DNA from: Blautia sp. | GTDB taxonomy: Bacteria > Bacillota > Clostridia > Lachnospirales > Lachnospiraceae | Direction: 5' to 3' | NCBI GenBank assembly: GCA_017475035.1 | Contig: JAFVGK010000048.1 | Coordinates: 1-64,000 of the forward strand | DNA: 64,000 nt | Shown: positions 47,982 to 56,591 of the stretch, one piece after another | Layout: each line of letters begins with the position of its first letter | Numbering within the stretch: the stretch's first letter is position 1 | Made by a program: the position numbers and the translations under genes | Notes under the pieces: generated by a model | What the model saw: the letters and a program-made list of their open reading frames with translations, nothing else | Database searches by the model: none | What the model was told of the DNA's origin: nothing

Positions 47982-48017
47982 AAGGCAGTAGGTGTGAAGC
48001 TTCACACCTACTGCCTT
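47982..48017. repeat. 36-bp perfect palindrome
   Basis: AAGGCAGTAGGTGTGAAG and its exact complement meet at a central CTTCAC/GTGAAG without a loop. It lies 3' of the minus-strand DUF1294 gene (about 100 bases beyond its stop) and could act as its terminator or in both directions, although the T-tract is weak. Confidence 0.8.
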
Positions 48018-48114
48018 ATTCTGATTTCGTTTATGGGTGTCAACAGCGTTTTATCATGCAAAAGTTATGGGCAGTGCTCTCAGACAAAAACACCGGAATG
48101 CGGATTTCCTTTTT

Positions 48115-48375
48115 CTATCTTGTAAAATAGAAGACGAGTCCGGCGTGAAGGACAATGAATGCCGGTACAAGGATGCGAAAATTCATATGCCGGGTTTTGT
48201 GATGAAAGATTTCCATCGCCAGAAACGCCCCGGGAGCGCCGCCTGCCGCGGCGATCCCCAGCAGTAAGCTTTCCGGGATCCTCCGCTTACGATGACGGGC
48301 AAAATATTTGTCAAGACCGTAGAGAAAAAAGGCAAGCAGGGATAGTATTCCATAAAAGACGGCGAGGTATTTCAT
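48115..48375 (-). CDS. DUF1294 family membrane protein
   Basis: An 86-residue protein with two to three membrane helices ([20 protein letters not shown] ... [14 protein letters not shown]) and the family core [20 protein letters not shown] then [10 protein letters not shown]. The function of DUF1294 is unknown. Its start overlaps the stop of deoC by four bases, so it is translated together with it. Confidence 0.85.
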   Translation of the reverse strand: MKYLAVFYGILSLLAFFLYGLDKYFARHRKRRIPESLLLGIAAAGGAPGAFLAMEIFHHKTRHMNFRILVPAFIVLHAGLVFYFTR

Positions 48376-49025
48376 TTCAGTTCCTTTGCGAGCTTGACGA
48401 TACGGCTGGTGCCAAGCCGGTCCGCGCCGAGCGAGATGAATTTCTCAGCGTCTTCGATGCTGGAAATGCCGCCGGCCGCTTTGATCCGGGCACGGTCACC
48501 CATCCCTTTTTTCATCAGCTCGACAGCGTGGAAAGTAGCCCCTGCTTTTGAGAAACCTGTACTGGTTTTAATATAATCCGCTCCGGAGTCGGCCACAATA
48601 TCGCACATTTTGAGAATTTCATCATCTGTCAGCAGACAGGTCTCTATGATGACTTTGAGGATTCTGCCTTCGCATGCGCTGCGGATCTGACGGATTTCAG
48701 CCAGAACTTCATCGGTCCGGCCTTCCTTTAACATACCGATGTTTATGACCATGTCGATTTCATCCGCCCCGTTTGATACGGCATCGGCCGTCTCAAATAC
48801 TTTGGACGCCGTAGTAGAATATCCATTCGGGAAGCCGATCACAGTGCAGATCTTAAGACGGTCACCGACATAATCTTTTGCTCTTTTGACAAATGAGGGC
48901 GGAATGCAGACGGAAGCAGTCTCAAACCGCATGCCGTCATCGCAGATAGCCCGGATCTGTTCCCAGGTACTGTCGACAGCAAGAAGCGTGTGATCACATT
49001 TGGCCAGTATCTCTTTGATATTCAT
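48372..49025 (-). CDS. deoC: Deoxyribose-phosphate aldolase
   Basis: A 217-residue class I aldolase that splits deoxyribose-5-phosphate to acetaldehyde and glyceraldehyde-3-phosphate in nucleoside salvage. It has the start [15 protein letters not shown], the segment [15 protein letters not shown] and the Schiff-base Lys in [20 protein letters not shown]. The length is normal. No other deo genes are adjacent. Confidence 0.94.
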   Translation of the reverse strand: MNIKEILAKCDHTLLAVDSTWEQIRAICDDGMRFETASVCIPPSFVKRAKDYVGDRLKICTVIGFPNGYSTTASKVFETADAVSNGADEIDMVINIGMLKEGRTDEVLAEIRQIRSACEGRILKVIIETCLLTDDEILKMCDIVADSGADYIKTSTGFSKAGATFHAVELMKKGMGDRARIKAAGGISSIEDAEKFISLGADRLGTSRIVKLAKELK

Positions 49026-49058
49026 ACTAATCCCCCTTTATTGAATGTGCCATGGTAA

Positions 49059-49087
49059 GGATCTGTACAATAAAAACCTTTACCATC
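49059..49087 (+). repeat. Dispersed element 3, copy i
   Basis: A 29-base unit (GGATCTGTACAATAAAAACC then TTTACCATC) between the 49,143 gene and deoC. Its TGTACAATAA is repeated inverted as TTATTGTACA about 30 bases on. Confidence 0.7.
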
Positions 49088-49142
49088 TGTATAGGTTATT
49101 ATTGTACAACTCCTTAAAGTTTATCATTATGGGAAAAGGATG

Positions 49143-49817
49143 TCAAATATCAGAAGCAGTTTTTTCATATTTGCCCGACAGAAAATGAATGAATCTCCGG
49201 ACATACTCCATGTCTGAAGAACTGTCCAGTCTTCCGAGATAAACAGGGGAATAGGATGTCAGGGCGTAGCTGTTCCATATTTCCAGATCAGAAAGATCCA
49301 GACGGCCTTCAGGAGCGAAAAGAGTCTGGTATTCTTCATATTCTTCGCCCAGTATCTCCGTCCAGTCTGTAAACGCTCCTTGTTCTTCCAGGTTCAGATA
49401 GGTTTCTTCATTGCAGATCAGAAGGTCAGTGAGACCTCCTCCGACGACAACCGTCAGCTTGGATACGGCGGCCACCGTATCGCCGGACATAAGGGAGGTA
49501 TCAAGCTCTATCTTCTCATGTTCGATTCCGTTTCCGATGGCAGCCAGAAGATCCTGCCTGAACTGTTCAACCTCCCGGTCACGGTCGATGGGTACATCCA
49601 TGATGGCAATCGAAAGCAGTTTGATCTCCTGCAGACGGTGATAGATCCCGATTCCTTCCGCTATGAAAAAAATGACGATGGCGGCGACAAGCAGTGTCCA
49701 TTTATAATAATCCCAGAAATATTCCAGTTTCTGAGATACATTCATTTTTTTGAATTTTTCCCATTCCAATAAACGCCGTTCTTTAGGTGTCAGGTCGGAT
49801 TCGTGTTTTTCTTCCAT
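49143..49817 (-). CDS. Single-pass membrane protein of unknown function
   Basis: A 224-residue protein with a charged cytoplasmic start (EEKHESDLTPKERRLLEWEK), one membrane helix (WTLLVAAIVIFFIAEGIGIY, about residues 41-60) and an external domain. The external part contains SKLTVVVGGGLTDLLICNEE, which resembles the core of periplasmic-binding-protein-like folds, but no family is recognised. The start is set by GAGGAG within dispersed element 1 (copy k) upstream. Confidence 0.65.
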   Translation of the reverse strand: MEEKHESDLTPKERRLLEWEKFKKMNVSQKLEYFWDYYKWTLLVAAIVIFFIAEGIGIYHRLQEIKLLSIAIMDVPIDRDREVEQFRQDLLAAIGNGIEHEKIELDTSLMSGDTVAAVSKLTVVVGGGLTDLLICNEETYLNLEEQGAFTDWTEILGEEYEEYQTLFAPEGRLDLSDLEIWNSYALTSYSPVYLGRLDSSSDMEYVRRFIHFLSGKYEKTASDI

Positions 49818-49828
49818 GATATGAAATT

Positions 49829-49918
49829 CTCCTCTTAATACGCAGTTTTTTATAAGGACTTATGATTCCCGCATGACGTTTTGCCGCTTTGTCAGCTGAA
49901 GCTGCTGAAAAAACAGTC
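49829..49918 (-). repeat. Dispersed leader element 1 (copy k), minus strand
   Basis: Minus strand: GACTGTTTTTTCAGCAGC ... CAGCTG ... GGCAAAACGTCAT, then AAAAACTGCGTATTAAGAGG AG in front of the 49,817 start. It is diverged, but the order and orientation relative to the gene equal those of copies a, d and e. Confidence 0.6.
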
Positions 49919-50012
49919 ACCCCGGAAGATGATGGTGAGTCAGACGGCATGAGGTCATATATTGAGTGTACCTTATCCTGTCTTTGTTTGTCAATGTACA
50001 ACAGTTTTTCCA

Positions 50013-50042
50013 TTGACAGGCGGCAAAGCCCTGCTTTACAAT
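50013..50042 (+). promoter_or_regulatory. Promoter of the CARF nuclease gene
   Basis: A perfect -35 TTGACA (50,013-50,018), 18-base spacer and -10 TACAAT (50,037-50,042). The transcript would start near dispersed element 2. Confidence 0.75.
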
Positions 50043-50061
50043 ACATTTACGGGTATTATAT

Positions 50062-50112
50062 GATTCAGGCGACAAAATGTCATGCAAAAATGAGCGGGCT
50101 CATTTTTGCATG
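50062..50112 (+). repeat. Dispersed element 2 with perfect 14-bp hairpin in the CARF gene leader
   Basis: GATTCAGGCGACAAAATGT followed by CATGCAAAAATGAG (50,081-50,094), loop CGGG, CTCATTTTTGCATG (50,099-50,112). It ends just before the GGAGG of the gene at 50,128. Confidence 0.85.
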
Positions 50113-50127
50113 CAGGATGGAGGAAAC

Positions 50128-51294
50128 ATGACTCTGATTGAACTATATGATGAAAGACCATTGGAGAATGTATTGGGAGTAGAGGTTTTCTGCCCTTCCC
50201 GGGTTGTCTATGTATGTCCGGAAAGGGTTTCCTCCGATCCGGGTCACGTAAGGAAACTGGAAGCCTATTTTGCGCATCGGAAACTGGATATCCCGATCCA
50301 TTTCTTTTATACGAGTGTCTATGATGCGGCAAAGGTTGTGGAGCTGCTGCGCAAAATTGTGACACAGTATCAGGAATGCGCAATTGATATTACAGGCGGC
50401 ACGGATGCCGTGTTATTCGCGGCGGGAATGCTGTGCTCCGAAAAGGAAATCCCGGTATTTACCTACAGCAGGCGCAAGAATGCATTTTATAACATTAAAG
50501 ATGCCGCTTTCGCCGATGCTTTGCCGTGTACGGTGACTTATACAGTGGAGGACTGTTTCCGGATGGCAGGCGGAGCGATGCGGACAGGGCGCGTGGAAAA
50601 TGAAAAATTAAAGGCATATCATTCCTTTATCGAGCCTTTTTTTGCCGTTTATCTGAAATACCGTACACAATGGACGAATATTGTGACTTATATCCAGAAA
50701 ATATCCATGACCAAAAACGACGAACCTGCTTCCATGACGGCGATGGGGGAGTTTGCGGTAAAAGGAGAACGAGGCTCGAAAATTATTGCTCCGGAAGAGG
50801 CATTGAAGGCTTTGGAACGAATCCGTCTGATTCAGGGGCTTCGTTTTGAAGCAAAACGGACCGTGAGCTTTCAGTTTTATGATGCTCAGGTAAGGATGTG
50901 GCTCAGAGATGTCGGAAGTGTGCTGGAGCTCTATGTCTATAAGGCTTGTCTGGACACGGGATTGTTTGATGATGTGCGGCTGAGCGCCGTCGTGGATTGG
51001 GAAGGCCAGGGAGAGAAAGACGCGGTGACAAATGAACTGGATGTGATGTGTACCAGAGGCGTGGTTCCCTATTTCTTCAGCTGCAAAACCTGCGAGATCC
51101 ATACGGAAGCACTCAATGAACTGGCAATTCTGCGTGACCGCTTTGGCGGAGAGATCGCAAAAGCGGCGATTGTCACGGCAGAGACGGCAAATGCCGCCAT
51201 GCGGAACCGCGCGGCAGAGCTTGATATTATCGTAATCGATCTCGATGACCTGACTTCTGAGCGGATCAAGGAGAGGATCATACAGATGGTATGA
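50128..51294 (+). CDS. Orphan CARF nuclease, Card1/Can2-like (DUF1887)
   Basis: A 388-residue protein. The N-terminal half is a CARF-type Rossmann domain with the ligand motif DITGGTDAVLFAAGM (Asp 87). The C-terminal half is a PD-(D/E)XK nuclease with Glu 303 and Asp 305 in NELDVMCTRG and Lys 320 in FFSCKTCEIHTEALNEL. Family members Card1 and Can2 bind cyclic oligoadenylate from type III CRISPR systems and then cut RNA and DNA non-specifically. No cas genes or CRISPR array are in the window. It could answer to a distant type III locus or to another nucleotide signal. ATG 50,128 follows GGAGG; the upstream frame to 50,077 runs through the leader hairpin and is rejected. Confidence 0.85.
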   Translation: MTLIELYDERPLENVLGVEVFCPSRVVYVCPERVSSDPGHVRKLEAYFAHRKLDIPIHFFYTSVYDAAKVVELLRKIVTQYQECAIDITGGTDAVLFAAGMLCSEKEIPVFTYSRRKNAFYNIKDAAFADALPCTVTYTVEDCFRMAGGAMRTGRVENEKLKAYHSFIEPFFAVYLKYRTQWTNIVTYIQKISMTKNDEPASMTAMGEFAVKGERGSKIIAPEEALKALERIRLIQGLRFEAKRTVSFQFYDAQVRMWLRDVGSVLELYVYKACLDTGLFDDVRLSAVVDWEGQGEKDAVTNELDVMCTRGVVPYFFSCKTCEIHTEALNELAILRDRFGGEIAKAAIVTAETANAAMRNRAAELDIIVIDLDDLTSERIKERIIQMV

Positions 51295-51360
51295 AAAGAA
51301 ACCGGAGATGAACGGAGTCTTTTCATGTCAGAAAAGCGGAATCAATCCTTAAGGCGCCCC

Positions 51361-51389
51361 GGATGTAAAGGCTATTATTGCACAGATCC
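51361..51389 (-). repeat. Dispersed element 3, copy ii
   Basis: Minus strand reads GGATCTGTGCAATAATAGCC then TTTACATCC, a 29-base match to copy i. It sits between the CARF gene and the terminator. Confidence 0.75.
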
Positions 51390-51423
51390 GAAGAGCCCCG
51401 CGCGGAAATGCGCGGGGCTCTTC
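51390..51423. terminator. Strong hairpin between convergent genes
   Basis: GAAGAGCCCCGCGC pairs perfectly with GCGCGGGGCTCTTC around GGAAAT. It separates the CARF gene from the convergent ABC exporter. The T-tract is weak on both sides. Confidence 0.7.
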
Positions 51424-51462
51424 GCAATCTTCGTAAAAAGAAAGGATGGCCGTCCGTTTGCG

Positions 51463-53298
51463 TCAGGAATGCCGCAATGCGGCATCGGCATCCTGCACCC
51501 AGGAGAGTTCTTCATATTGTCTGGTGTAAAGGCTGCGGTAATAGCCTTCCTGCTTCATGAGCTCCCGGTGAGATCCACGCTCAACGATCTTCCCGTCCCG
51601 GACCACAAGAATGATATCTGCTCCGACGATGGTGGAGAGACGGTGCGCAATGACAAAGGAGGTTCTTCCCTCTGTCACTTTTGCGATTGCATTCTGGATA
51701 GCCCGCTCCGTGACTGTGTCCACGGAGGAGGTGGCTTCGTCAAGGACCAGGATCTTCGGATCAGCCAGGATTGCCCTTGCAAAGGAAAGAAGCTGCTTTT
51801 CACCGGTAGACAGCAGTTCTCCGCCTTCTCCTACATCCGTATCAAGCCCTTTCTCCATTTTATCCAGGATTTTCCTGGCAGAAACCAGGTCCAGAGCATG
51901 CAGGATTTCCTGATCGTCGGCATCCGGGTTACCATAACGCAGATTGTCTCTGACGGTTCCCGAAAAGAGGTAAGGCGTCTGCAGCACGTATCCGATATTG
52001 CTGTGCAGCCAATGGGCGGAACGTTCTCTGACATCCCGTCCGTCAATCAATACTTTTCCGCTTGTGGGTTCATAAAACCGACAGACAAGGTTGACCAATG
52101 TAGTCTTTCCTGCGCCTGTTTCTCCGACGATGGCTACATTCGTTCCCCGCGGGATTTTCAGATTAAAGTGTGAAAGAACCAGTTCTTCACCATCAGGATA
52201 TACAAAAGAAACATCCTGAAATTCCACTTCTCCTTTTAATTCTTCCCAATTCTCTTTTTTCGGCTGAAAAGCATCTCCATATTTTTCAATGACGGCAGGA
52301 GTATCCGATACGTCAGAGATCTGTGACAGAAGCTTTGTCAGTCGCTCAATATTGACCTGGATTGCCACGAAGGCAGAGATGGTTTCGATAATATTCTGGA
52401 TGGGATCCAGCATCTGCAGGGCATAAGACATAAAAACAGAAAGAGTGCCGATACGCATAAATCCTTCACCTGTAAGTCTCCCTCCCTGCCAGAGCACCAG
52501 AGCAAGCGCGAGAGAGGACATCATGGCAACAGAAGAGAGAAACAGCGCCGAAAAATGGGCTTCACGGATAGAGGCATGGCGCATGGACGCGGTATCGCTT
52601 TCAAACTCCTTCGTGATTTTTCTATGCACGCCTAAGATCTTGATGCTCCGAAGTCCGGTGATTCCCTCATTGTAGTCGCCGGTGATTCTGGAATTGATTT
52701 CTCTGATCTGACGATTGTAATGCAGCAGCTTTCTTTGAAAATACCACATCAGGATAACCGCCAGCGGAAGGAGCAGAAAAATCATCAGTGCCAGCCTGAT
52801 ATCGACAAGGAGCATGACAATCAGAATACCGATCAAAAAGGATCCGTGCCAGACGAGATTCATCATACGCCAGGAAACGAGGTCTCCGATCATTCCTGTA
52901 TCCGACATGACTCTGGCGTGGATATAACCTACGGCATTCTGATTATAGTAAGAGAATGACAAGGTCTGCAAATGACGGAAAGCAGTATTCCTGAGATCCC
53001 GGTTGATGGTGATCTCCATTCGGCCGCAGTCATATGCGCTTTTGTAATTGATAACAGCCTGTCCTGCTATGAGAAGGAGATAGGCTGAGATGAAAGTCGG
53101 CATTCCCGAAAGTGTCCGTTCCGCGATAAAGTGATCGAGGGCATATCTGTTAAACAGAGGATATACTGCGTCGATCATGCTGGTCAGGCCTCCGAGCAAT
53201 ATCATGAAGACGAAGGTTTTCCGGTATGGTTTCAGATAGGGAAGAATTTTGGGAATGCCGAAAAATCGAAGCTTTATCTGACTGTCGGTTTTATTCAT
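51463..53298 (-). CDS. ABC exporter, fused permease-ATPase subunit 2
   Basis: A 611-residue half-transporter of the ABC-B/MdlB type. Residues 1 to about 330 hold six membrane helices (TFVFMILLGGLTSMIDAVYP and others). The ATPase has Walker A VAIVGETGAGKTTLVNLVCR, the signature LSTGEKQLLSFARAI, Walker B ILVLDEATSSVD and FVIAHRLSTI. Note LSTGE in place of LSGGQ, a common variant in the second subunit of heterodimeric exporters. It follows the frameshifted partner by 24 bases. Heterodimers of this type pump drugs, lipids or peptides. Confidence 0.88.
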   Translation of the reverse strand: MNKTDSQIKLRFFGIPKILPYLKPYRKTFVFMILLGGLTSMIDAVYPLFNRYALDHFIAERTLSGMPTFISAYLLLIAGQAVINYKSAYDCGRMEITINRDLRNTAFRHLQTLSFSYYNQNAVGYIHARVMSDTGMIGDLVSWRMMNLVWHGSFLIGILIVMLLVDIRLALMIFLLLPLAVILMWYFQRKLLHYNRQIREINSRITGDYNEGITGLRSIKILGVHRKITKEFESDTASMRHASIREAHFSALFLSSVAMMSSLALALVLWQGGRLTGEGFMRIGTLSVFMSYALQMLDPIQNIIETISAFVAIQVNIERLTKLLSQISDVSDTPAVIEKYGDAFQPKKENWEELKGEVEFQDVSFVYPDGEELVLSHFNLKIPRGTNVAIVGETGAGKTTLVNLVCRFYEPTSGKVLIDGRDVRERSAHWLHSNIGYVLQTPYLFSGTVRDNLRYGNPDADDQEILHALDLVSARKILDKMEKGLDTDVGEGGELLSTGEKQLLSFARAILADPKILVLDEATSSVDTVTERAIQNAIAKVTEGRTSFVIAHRLSTIVGADIILVVRDGKIVERGSHRELMKQEGYYRSLYTRQYEELSWVQDADAALRHS

Positions 53299-53322
53299 AG
53301 TAAATCCTCCGGGCTTACGCGG

Positions 53323-55139
53323 TTATACCACCGCTGTCTGCAGTCCGTAAATTCTGCTGTAGAGGCCGCCTTTTCTGATCAGTTCCTCGTGTGTGCCTTC
53401 TTCCGTAAGCTTTCCCTTATCCAGTACCAGAATCCGATCCGCATGCATGATTGTAGTGATGCGATGAGAAATCAAAAGCACAGTGGAGTTCTTTGTCTTT
53501 TCGCGAAGGGCATGACGGATCATGGCATCCGTGCGGGCATCAACCGCAGAAAGAGAATCGTCAAATATCATGACCGGTGTTTGGCGGATCAGCATCTGGG
53601 CTATGGCTACCCTTTGTTTTTGCCCTCCGGAGAGGGTTACCCCCCGCTCGCCAACGAAGGTGTCATATCCTTTTTCAAAGCCTTCGATCGTATCGTGCAC
53701 GCAGGCAGTCCTGGCGGCTTCCCGTATTTTTTCCGGATCGGCGTCATCAAGGGCAAAGCCGATATTTTCCGCAATGGAACGGGAAAAGAGGTATGGCTCC
53801 TGCAGGACGATCCCGATATATGCCCGAAGGTCCGAAGCCTTCATCTGAGCAATATCGATGCCTCCGATTGTAATTCTCCCGCTGTCGGCAGGAAGCTCGT
53901 ACAGCCGTTCCAGAAGATACATCAAAGTGGACTTTCCCGAACCGATACCGCCGAGAATTCCTATTGTCTCGCCGGGAAGGATATGGAAGGATACATCGGA
54001 GAGAACTTCATGGCTGCTTCTGCGCCGTCAGGGTTATTGTCGTAAGAAAACGTAACGTGATCGAATATGATTTCACCATTTTCCGGAATGGGTACGGTGA
54101 TGTCAGGATGTGTTTCGGGCTTGGAATTCATGATATAACGTAATCGTTCGAGGGAAATCCCCGCTTTGCTCATCTCTGAAATCACCCGCCCCAACATCCT
54201 GACCGGCCAGGTCAGCATCAGATTGTAAGAATTCAGGGCGATAAATTCCCCGGCTGTGAGCTGCCCCTGTACGCAAAAGACAGAACCGATGATGACGACA
54301 GTCAGAACCTGCAGGCAGGTGAGAACGTCGCCGCTTGTCCAGAATGCGGACATGAGCCGAAACAGATGGATCCAGTAATTGGAATAGCTTTCATTTTGCG
54401 TTTCGAAGCGTTCCCGCTCATAAAGCTCTCTGCCAAACGCCCGGACAACCCGTACCCCGGTCAGGTTTTCCTGGGCTATGGCGGAAAGACGGCCTTCTTC
54501 TATATCTGCTTTTCTGAAAGCGCTGCCGATCCTGGAATGGAAGAACAGGGAATATCCTACGACAATCGGTATAAAGGCGATGCATACCAGCATAATCTTC
54601 TGATTGATGCCGGCCATGAAGGCAACGGCCAGAATAATGAGTATGATGGTCCGCACCAGGGCTGTCAGTTGCTCGGAAACGAAACGCTTGATTGTCTGGA
54701 CATCGGAGGTACAGCGTTGGATGATGTCGCCGGTACTGTTCTGCGACAGCCAGGTATAGGGAAGGTACAGAATGTGATGAAAAAGCTCATTTCGCATTCG
54801 TTCCACGAAATGCTCCGCGCCTCTGGCGTTGAAGGAACGGAAACAGTAACGGCAGAAAGCGGCACAAATCCCGACTGCGGCTGCAGCCAGCGCCAGAATC
54901 AGAGGCTTCATCCGAAGGGTGGAAATGCCTCCGCCCATTGCGACAAGCCGCATGGCAAACGGGGAAAGTTCAGGTGTTTCCGATCCGATGATAGAGTCAA
55001 CTACGAAGGAAATGATCTTCGGACTTACGAGATCCAGAAAAGAGACGAGAGTGGAAAAAACGGCACTCAGAATAAAATAGAAGATCGAGCCTTTCAGGTA
55101 ATAAAAAATCAGGCGGCGTTTTGTGTCAAATTTAATCAT
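53323..55139 (-). pseudogene. ABC exporter subunit 1, broken by a frameshift
   Basis: The upstream partner of the pair. The membrane half and the first ATPase strand (HVTFSYDNNPDGAEAAMK) are in one frame to about 54,005. After that the sequence VLSDVSFHILPGETIGILGG then IGSGKSTLMYLL with Walker A is in the next frame, continuing with SGGQKQRVAIAQMLIRQTP and MIFDDSLSAVDARTDAM. One base is missing near 54,001-54,011 (minus-strand ATGAAGTTCTC). There is no slippery run there, so programmed shifting is unlikely. Either the gene has been inactivated or the sequence has an error. If real, the downstream partner is left without its heterodimer mate. Confidence 0.85.
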
Positions 55140-55263
55140 GTGTTTCTCTTTTTCCTATATTTGCTTGTCCCTTATATTACAGAGCAGACCTGAAGGAGGA
55201 GACACCTTTAGAGGGCGTGTCTCACCGGCGGCAGGAAATGCCTGTGAATTCTGCTTGTTAACG

Positions 55264-55297
55264 CCTGAATCATATCATATCTCTATTTTTGTGGCAA
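55264..55297 (-). promoter_or_regulatory. Probable promoter of the ABC exporter pair, overlapping dispersed element 2
   Basis: Minus strand: -35 TTGCCA (55,292-55,297), 17-base spacer and -10 TATGAT (55,269-55,274), the latter being the start of ATGATTCAGGCG, the left end of element 2. Confidence 0.5.
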
Positions 55298-55398
55298 GGG
55301 AGTATTTTACAGCCGGCTGTTGCGAGAACCGCTCTTGCCGAAGCCCGGTTTTTCTGATACAATCATGATGACAGTCAAAGAATGTACTATTACGGTAA

Positions 55399-55410
55399 GG
55401 ATCTGTGCAC
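55399..55410 (+). repeat. Dispersed element 3, partial copy iii
   Basis: GGTAAGGATCTGTGCACC, the left part of element 3, directly followed by dispersed element 1 copy e. Confidence 0.5.
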
Positions 55411-55427
55411 CCTATACACGTACAGGA

Positions 55428-55520
55428 GACTGATTTTGTCTTCGGCAGCCCGACTGCCGAAGCAGCAAAATCGTCATCCTAAGACATTGTGTCAACGCAC
55501 AAAGCTTCGTTTTGGAGGAG
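55428..55520 (+). repeat. Dispersed leader element 1 (copy e), before the FMN enzyme gene
   Basis: Full copy: GATTTTG ... CAAAATC, TTCGGCAG-CCCGA-CTGCCGAA, GTCATCC, GACATTGTGTCAAC, CAAAGC-TTC-GTTTTG, GGAGGAG. It ends six bases before ATG 55,527. Confidence 0.9.
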
Positions 55521-55526
55521 GTTATC

Positions 55527-56411
55527 ATGGAAAAAGCAGGAAATTCTAATCACATTACAAGGCGCTATATTGATTCTCTCCTGATTGAAACGAGATATCT
55601 GGATTCGACAGTTCCGACAACAGAGTTTTCTTTATATGGAGAGACCTTTTCCACACCTGTTATGACTGCCGCGATCTCACATCTGGATCATCATATTTTT
55701 GAAGGTGCCAGTACAGCTTTGGCTGAGGGAGCGAAGAACGCCGGCGCGGTCGTCTGGTTCGGGATGGCGGATGAGGCGGAGATTGAGTCGATTGCGGCTA
55801 CCGGCGCCCGATTGATCGAGATCATCAAGCCCTATGCAGACCGAGAGCTGATTTATCAGAAAATAAGACATGCCGAGAAGCTGGGCCTGCTGGCAGTTGG
55901 CATCGATATAGATCATCCCTTTGCAAATGACGGTTCCTGGGATATCTGTTTTGACTATGAACTGAAAGCGCTGACGACCATAGAACTTGCGCAGATCTGT
56001 AAGTCGACGAAACTGCCTGTGATCGTGAAAGGGGTTTTAAGCTGGAAGGATGCTGAGAAAGCCCTGGCAGCGGGTGTGAAGGGTATGGTTCTGTCACATC
56101 ATAATAATCGGATTGAATACGCTGTTCCGCCTCTGGCGATCCTGCCCGAGATCGTTGAGCGGGTAAGCGGCAGGGTTCCCGTTTTTGTGGACTGTGAAAT
56201 TCAGACCGGTATGGATGCCTTTAAGGCTCTTGCTCTCGGCGCGGCGGGAGTTTGTATCGGGAGGCCTCTGATGGCGGCTCTGCAAAAAGATTCGGCAAAA
56301 GGCGTGGAAGAGTATATCAGGAATGCCACGAATGAATTGAAGAAAGCGATGGCGTTTACCGGATGTACAGATCTGGGGAAAATGGATCCGACAGTGATCA
56401 GAAAGATCTGA
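55527..56411 (+). CDS. FMN-dependent alpha-hydroxy-acid oxidase/dehydrogenase family protein
   Basis: A 294-residue TIM-barrel flavoprotein of the lactate oxidase/lactate dehydrogenase (FMN) family. It is shorter than the usual 350-390 residues because the N-terminus is trimmed. TPVMTAAISHL corresponds to the FMN-binding first strand, LPVIVKGVLSWKDAEKALAA carries the FMN Lys, and GMVLSHHNNRIEYAVPP aligns with the active-site SNHGGR segment. His and Arg are kept, but the surrounding Asn and two Gly are His and two Asn. VCIGRPLMAAL is the phosphate site. The altered motif and short length suggest a specialised substrate. ATG 55,527 follows GGAGGAG. Confidence 0.75.
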   Translation: MEKAGNSNHITRRYIDSLLIETRYLDSTVPTTEFSLYGETFSTPVMTAAISHLDHHIFEGASTALAEGAKNAGAVVWFGMADEAEIESIAATGARLIEIIKPYADRELIYQKIRHAEKLGLLAVGIDIDHPFANDGSWDICFDYELKALTTIELAQICKSTKLPVIVKGVLSWKDAEKALAAGVKGMVLSHHNNRIEYAVPPLAILPEIVERVSGRVPVFVDCEIQTGMDAFKALALGAAGVCIGRPLMAALQKDSAKGVEEYIRNATNELKKAMAFTGCTDLGKMDPTVIRKI

Positions 56412-56477
56412 AAAAACAGTTTTAAATATAATCGTCTCTGCCGTAACGGACCGCACATTTAGTTGATACAATCATAT

Positions 56478-56546
56478 GATTCAGGCGCCCCAATCTCATG
56501 CAAAAATGAGTGAGCTCATTTTGTATGACCTTTTGTCGCCTGAATC
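56478..56546. repeat. Dispersed element 2, full palindromic copy
   Basis: GATTCAGGCG (56,478-56,487) pairs with CGCCTGAATC (56,537-56,546) and, inside, TCATGCAAAAATGAG with CTCATTTTGTATGA around TGAG. It forms a complete stem-loop upstream of the 56,592 gene. Confidence 0.8.
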
Positions 56547-56591
56547 GTCCAATGAGTGCATCGACAAAAGCGCAAATCTTAATTGATATAG

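Noticed and set aside
50077..50127. N-terminal extension of the CARF nuclease to an upstream ATG
   Set aside because: It would translate through the perfect leader hairpin and has no ribosome site. ATG 50,128 follows GGAGG.
51325..52173. Plus-strand frame of 282 codons opposite the ABC exporter
   Set aside because: The minus-strand ABC ATPase has complete Walker and signature motifs over the same bases. The plus frame begins in an intergenic hairpin and has no recognisable domain.
54001..54011. Programmed ribosomal frameshift in the ABC exporter
   Set aside because: There is no heptameric slippery run or downstream pseudoknot at the break. A single-base deletion or sequencing error explains it better.
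53131..54045. Plus-strand frame of 304 codons opposite the second ABC gene
   Set aside because: It is antisense to the frameshifted exporter, whose conserved motifs account for the sequence.
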